This document shows positions 22,041 through 24,628 of a DNA stretch of 24,628 bases, piece after piece; within the stretch, counting starts at the first letter, position 1; every line of letters starts with the position of its first letter. The stretch is from Priapulus caudatus. Taxonomy: Eukaryota > Priapulida > Priapulimorpha > Priapulimorphida > Priapulidae. The notes below the pieces were generated by a model. That model was not told where the DNA came from, did no database searches, and saw nothing but the letters and a program-made list of their open reading frames with translations. Location of the stretch: assembly GCF_000485595.1 (NCBI RefSeq), contig NW_014577823.1:66372-90999 (forward strand), in the 5' to 3' direction. Both the position numbers and the translations under genes were made by a program.

Positions 22041-22200
22041 CGCTGCTGCTGCTGCTGTTGCTGGTGTTGTTGTTGCTGCTGCTGCTGCTGTTGCGCAACA
22101 GCAGTAACACCAGCAACAGCAGTAACACCAGCAACAGCAGTAACACCAGCAACAGCAGTAACACCAGCAACAGCAGTAACACCAGCAACAGCAGTAACAC

Positions 22201-22232
<32 letters not shown>

Positions 22233-22310
22233 CCATGGTGTTACTGCTGTTGCTACTACTACTAGCTACTGTTGCTGGTGTTACTGCGGTTGCTGCCGCA
22301 CAGATTTTAA
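22041..22310. repeat. CAG/CAA array with 18-bp unit and inverted flanks
   Basis: Six exact tandem copies of AACAGCAGTAACACCAGC fill 22097-22204. A 20-bp palindrome centred on TTGCGCAA (22085-22104) lies at the left. On the right AACACCATGGTGTT (22229-22242) leads into GGTGTTACTGCTGTTGCT (22237-22254), an exact reverse complement of the unit. GCTGCTG/TTGCTGG sequence at 22041-22094 is partly complementary as well. Confidence 0.9.
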
Positions 22311-22580
22311 TGCTCTAACATGCACGTCTTCCCTTGATGACATGTCCGTGATAACATGTCCTCTAGAAACACACAGTGTATTACACGTGTGCGCACTGCA
22401 AACCATGTATATAATTTCATAGATATCCGGAACAGTGTTTTACTATTTGCGAGAGCCTAACTGTAAAACCTACATGTATTCTTTCGCTGAACAGTAAAGC
22501 ACAGCGCTGTGTAGTGTGTATAAGATAATTATGTAGCCAAATCTCGATATCCCACGCGGCATCAGTAGATAAAATAAAAC

Positions 22581-22591
22581 GGGGGGGGGGG
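22581..22591. repeat. G homopolymer
   Basis: A run of about 11 G, likely to be length-variable and error-prone. Confidence 0.9.
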
Positions 22592-22669
22592 TAACTTTTG
22601 ATGAGGAGGTGTGAATGTGATGGCCGACAATTCCACGCATGCACACAAAAACAACGTATCGTCGATTTC

Positions 22670-23269
22670 TTTTGGATAATGCATTTTTATTTGTTGCGAA
22701 TAAATATATACGAGACGAATTACACATGATTGGCCTTGATTTGTCACAATTGCTTTACACGTTTAAGCCAAGTCTCGGGTTCGGATCTTCGTGTCCTCTC
22801 CCGGTTACATCCTTCCCTCTATCCCTGAGCTGACGCAGGAGCGTTAGCGCCAGTACGGGACGCCGAAATATCTACATATATGTAGATATGTTTTACGCGT
22901 TTACGTATTCACCGGAGAATTTAGCGCGTAAGAAACAATAAATTATTCCAACAGTTGCGATGAATGTTGTTTTACATCACAGCGGTGTTTAAGAGGAATA
23001 TGAGATCGGGAGAGGAATAGAGAGTGCAGAGAGAGAGAGAGAGAGAGAGGGGGAGGGGTGAGTAGGGAAAGAGAGGAGGAAGGGAGAGCAGAGATATTCG
23101 GAAAAAGCGTATCGGAAACCACGACCGAGTCATTGAGTTTGCCTAGTGTCTATACAGCGATGTTTGCTGATGTCTGCCGATATTTGCCGATGATTGGCGA
23201 TTGCGCGAAGTACGTGGATCATTGTCGGTAGGTCAGTGTTCCGGGTTGCAGTCGTGAGTCCAACGCAGC
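22670..23269 (-). other. Probable 3' UTR of member A
   Basis: A segment near 22705-22760 matches one downstream of member B near 16320-16385: ATATATA next to CGAG, ATGAT.GGCC, then TTGTCACAATTGCTT in both. Conservation beyond the stop in two paralogues suggests that it is transcribed. An AATAAA on the minus strand lies at 22691-22686, just past the conserved block. The segment also contains a GA tract (23024-23090) and a 22-bp perfect palindrome (22868-22889). Exact transcript end not known. Confidence 0.45.
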
Positions 23270-24424
23270 TTAGTAGCTTTTCTGGCTGGTGCGGCGCACT
23301 GGAACCTGGCTACGTGGTCCGGAGTGGACGGGCAGAGAGTCCAGCTTGACCGGGGCGAAGCGGATCTCTCCGTTGTTGTTCTTCTCGAATCCGTACGTCG
23401 CTCCCTGCTCGGTCTTGCCCTCTCCGCTCGCCTGCTGCGTGAACTGCTGGGTGGCGTCCTGGGAGGCGGTGCGAGAGGCAGACAACTCGATGCCGGCTTC
23501 TCCGTTGCCGCTGCCCTCCTTCGAGGCCGAGCTGGTCTCCGTCTGGCGGGCGGATCCGGATCGGAATCGACGGCCGATGACGATCTGCTCGGTCTGTGCG
23601 GCGTTGATTGCCTCACGGGGAGCGGCGGCCTGGGCGGCGTTCCTCCAGTTGCTGAAGTCGAAAGCCTCAACGTTGATGTACAAGTTGCCGAAGTTGTCGA
23701 AACCAAAGTCGCTGGCGTCGATGTTGGCAAAGTTGTTCGGGTCAATGGTTCCACCTCGGGATCCACCGAAGCCTGCACACAGAGAGATTGAGGAATGTGG
23801 GAGTGAGAGCAGTGCTTGAATATCGAACAGTAACTAACGATTGTTTACCGGACAGTATTTGACACGAGTAAATAAAATCAATGGGATATACGAATGCTTG
23901 AATATCGAGTAATAGGTAAGATTTATATGGTACGGTTTTGAATAAGGACAAAAATAAATTCATTAGAAAATGGAAGAATAGTAAGAGCACAAGCATACAT
24001 GTACACACTTGCGCATGCATTATCTATCATCTAGTAGCTTTTACTTTAAGGTTTACTGAGAACATTTTGCCGTGTGTGATTGCTTACCGGAACTGATACC
24101 GGAGCTGATACTGCCTCCTCCGAAGCTGCCGCCACGAGCGCCACCAGCGCTGAATCCACCGCCACGAGCGCCACCAACCCTGATGCCGCCGCCGCGAGCG
24201 CCACCAGCGCTGAATCCACCGGCACGTACGCCACCAACTGCAACACGACCTCCGCTGAACTGTCCGCCACCGGAAATGCCGCCTGTCCTAAACCCGCCTC
24301 CTCCTCCTCCTCCTCCTCCTCCGATGTTGCCTCCCTGCACGCCGCGGATGCCTCCTTGTCCGTAAGCAGAGCACATTGCCTGGGCCACGCAGGCCAGCAG
24401 GATTGCTGATACGAAAATCTTCAT
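23270..24424 (-). CDS. Member A: secreted Gly-rich protein with conserved C-terminal domain (two coding exons)
   Basis: Exon 1 runs 24424-24088 and exon 2 runs 23772-23270, giving 279 aa and a TAA stop. Donor TCCG|GTAAGC and acceptor TGTGCAG|GCTTC flank a 315-bp phase-1 intron that splits a Gly codon. Residues 1-16 form a signal peptide (MKIFVSAILLACVAQA). Residues 19-112 are Gly-rich, with a run of ten Gly and degenerate GGFSAGGAR units. Exon 2 (from residue 114) carries the family block: NNFANID, YINVEAFDF at about 144-152, IVIGRRF at about 176-182, then a Ser/Gln/Asn-rich tail with GATYGFE and IRFAPVKLDSLPVHSG. The start is supported by the signal peptide and by an acceptor (ACTATATTCAG) one base upstream of the ATG, which implies a 5'-UTR intron whose first exon lies beyond the window. 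Family and function are not recognised; secretion and a structural or matrix role are inferred from composition. Member B is its close paralogue. Confidence 0.85.
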
Positions 24425-24522
24425 TCTGAATATAGTTGAAAATAACGAATAAGATTGGTATCCCGCTCTGTAACTTATGAACTAGCATTGCTTGCTGTGA
24501 CTGTGACATTGTTGGGGTATGT

Positions 24523-24541
24523 AACACACACACGCACACAC

Positions 24542-24581
<40 letters not shown>

Positions 24582-24628
24582 AAACACACACAACCAAAAA
24601 CACACACACACACACAAAACACACACAC
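24523..24628. repeat. (CA)n microsatellite at the window end
   Basis: CA repeats with CGCA and AAACA breaks continue to the last base. The array lies upstream of the member A coding start. Confidence 0.95.

Noticed and set aside
1-24628. CRISPR array, tRNA, rRNA or bacterial operon
   Set aside because: No regular direct repeats with unique spacers, no cloverleaf with a GGTTCGAATCC-type T-arm, no rRNA-like stretch and no ribosome-binding-site-led gene series. The genome is eukaryotic.

Overview
The window looks like a microsatellite-rich animal genome, probably an invertebrate. Three genes have ordinary GT-AG introns, N-terminal signal peptides and Gly/Ser-rich low-complexity secreted products. 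Long (CA)n, (GA)n, (TA)n, (CAG)n and (ATT)n tracts fill much of the rest. No bacterial, viral, rRNA or tRNA gene was recognised. Such SSR density and short secreted structural proteins would suit a crustacean or another marine invertebrate, but I cannot name the organism or clade from sequence alone. A 10-base N gap (10405-10414) shows that this is an assembly scaffold.

The biological core is a cluster of four members of one secreted-protein family that I do not recognise. Each has a first coding exon with a signal peptide plus a disordered or Gly-rich region, then one phase-1 intron splitting a Gly codon, then a last exon with a conserved block (Y-I/V-N-V-E/D-A-F-D ... A-P ... V-I-G-R-R-F/Y). 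Member A (24424-23270, minus, 279 aa) and member B (17975-16760, minus, 277 aa) are close paralogues that also share a 3' UTR segment. Member C (6536-4801, minus, 476 aa) is a divergent member with a long Ser/Gly-rich first exon. Member D (2287-~3390, plus) has the same layout but is broken by many 1-2 base indels; it is either a pseudogene or badly polished sequence.

Layout: 1-1420 holds CTAG/AGT-type short palindromic repeats and a diverged duplicated segment; 1421-1671 (TG)n; 2287-3390 member D with a CT/TA-rich intron; 3400-4800 AT-rich intergenic DNA; 4801-6536 member C; 6614-7266 a long imperfect inverted repeat abutting the C gene; 7267-10240 intergenic DNA with nothing convincing; 10240-11085 a GA then CA satellite block containing the N gap; 11090-13080 a GC-rich island, a T-rich then GT-rich strand-asymmetric block, and a second GC-rich island with possible first exons; 13200-15200 CA, GA and CT arrays; 16085-16225 triplet arrays; 16300-18500 member B; 18635-19110 a degenerate GGGTG array; 19140-19380 a degenerate 65-75 bp repeat; 19600-21000 C-rich, G-rich, GT and GA arrays; 21508-21804 CA/TA; 22038-22310 a CAG/CAA array with inverted flanks; 22670-24424 member A; and a terminal CA array.

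By inference, the cluster encodes extracellular structural or matrix proteins that have expanded by local duplication. The conserved C-terminal exon is the recognisable module, while the N-terminal low-complexity half evolves quickly.
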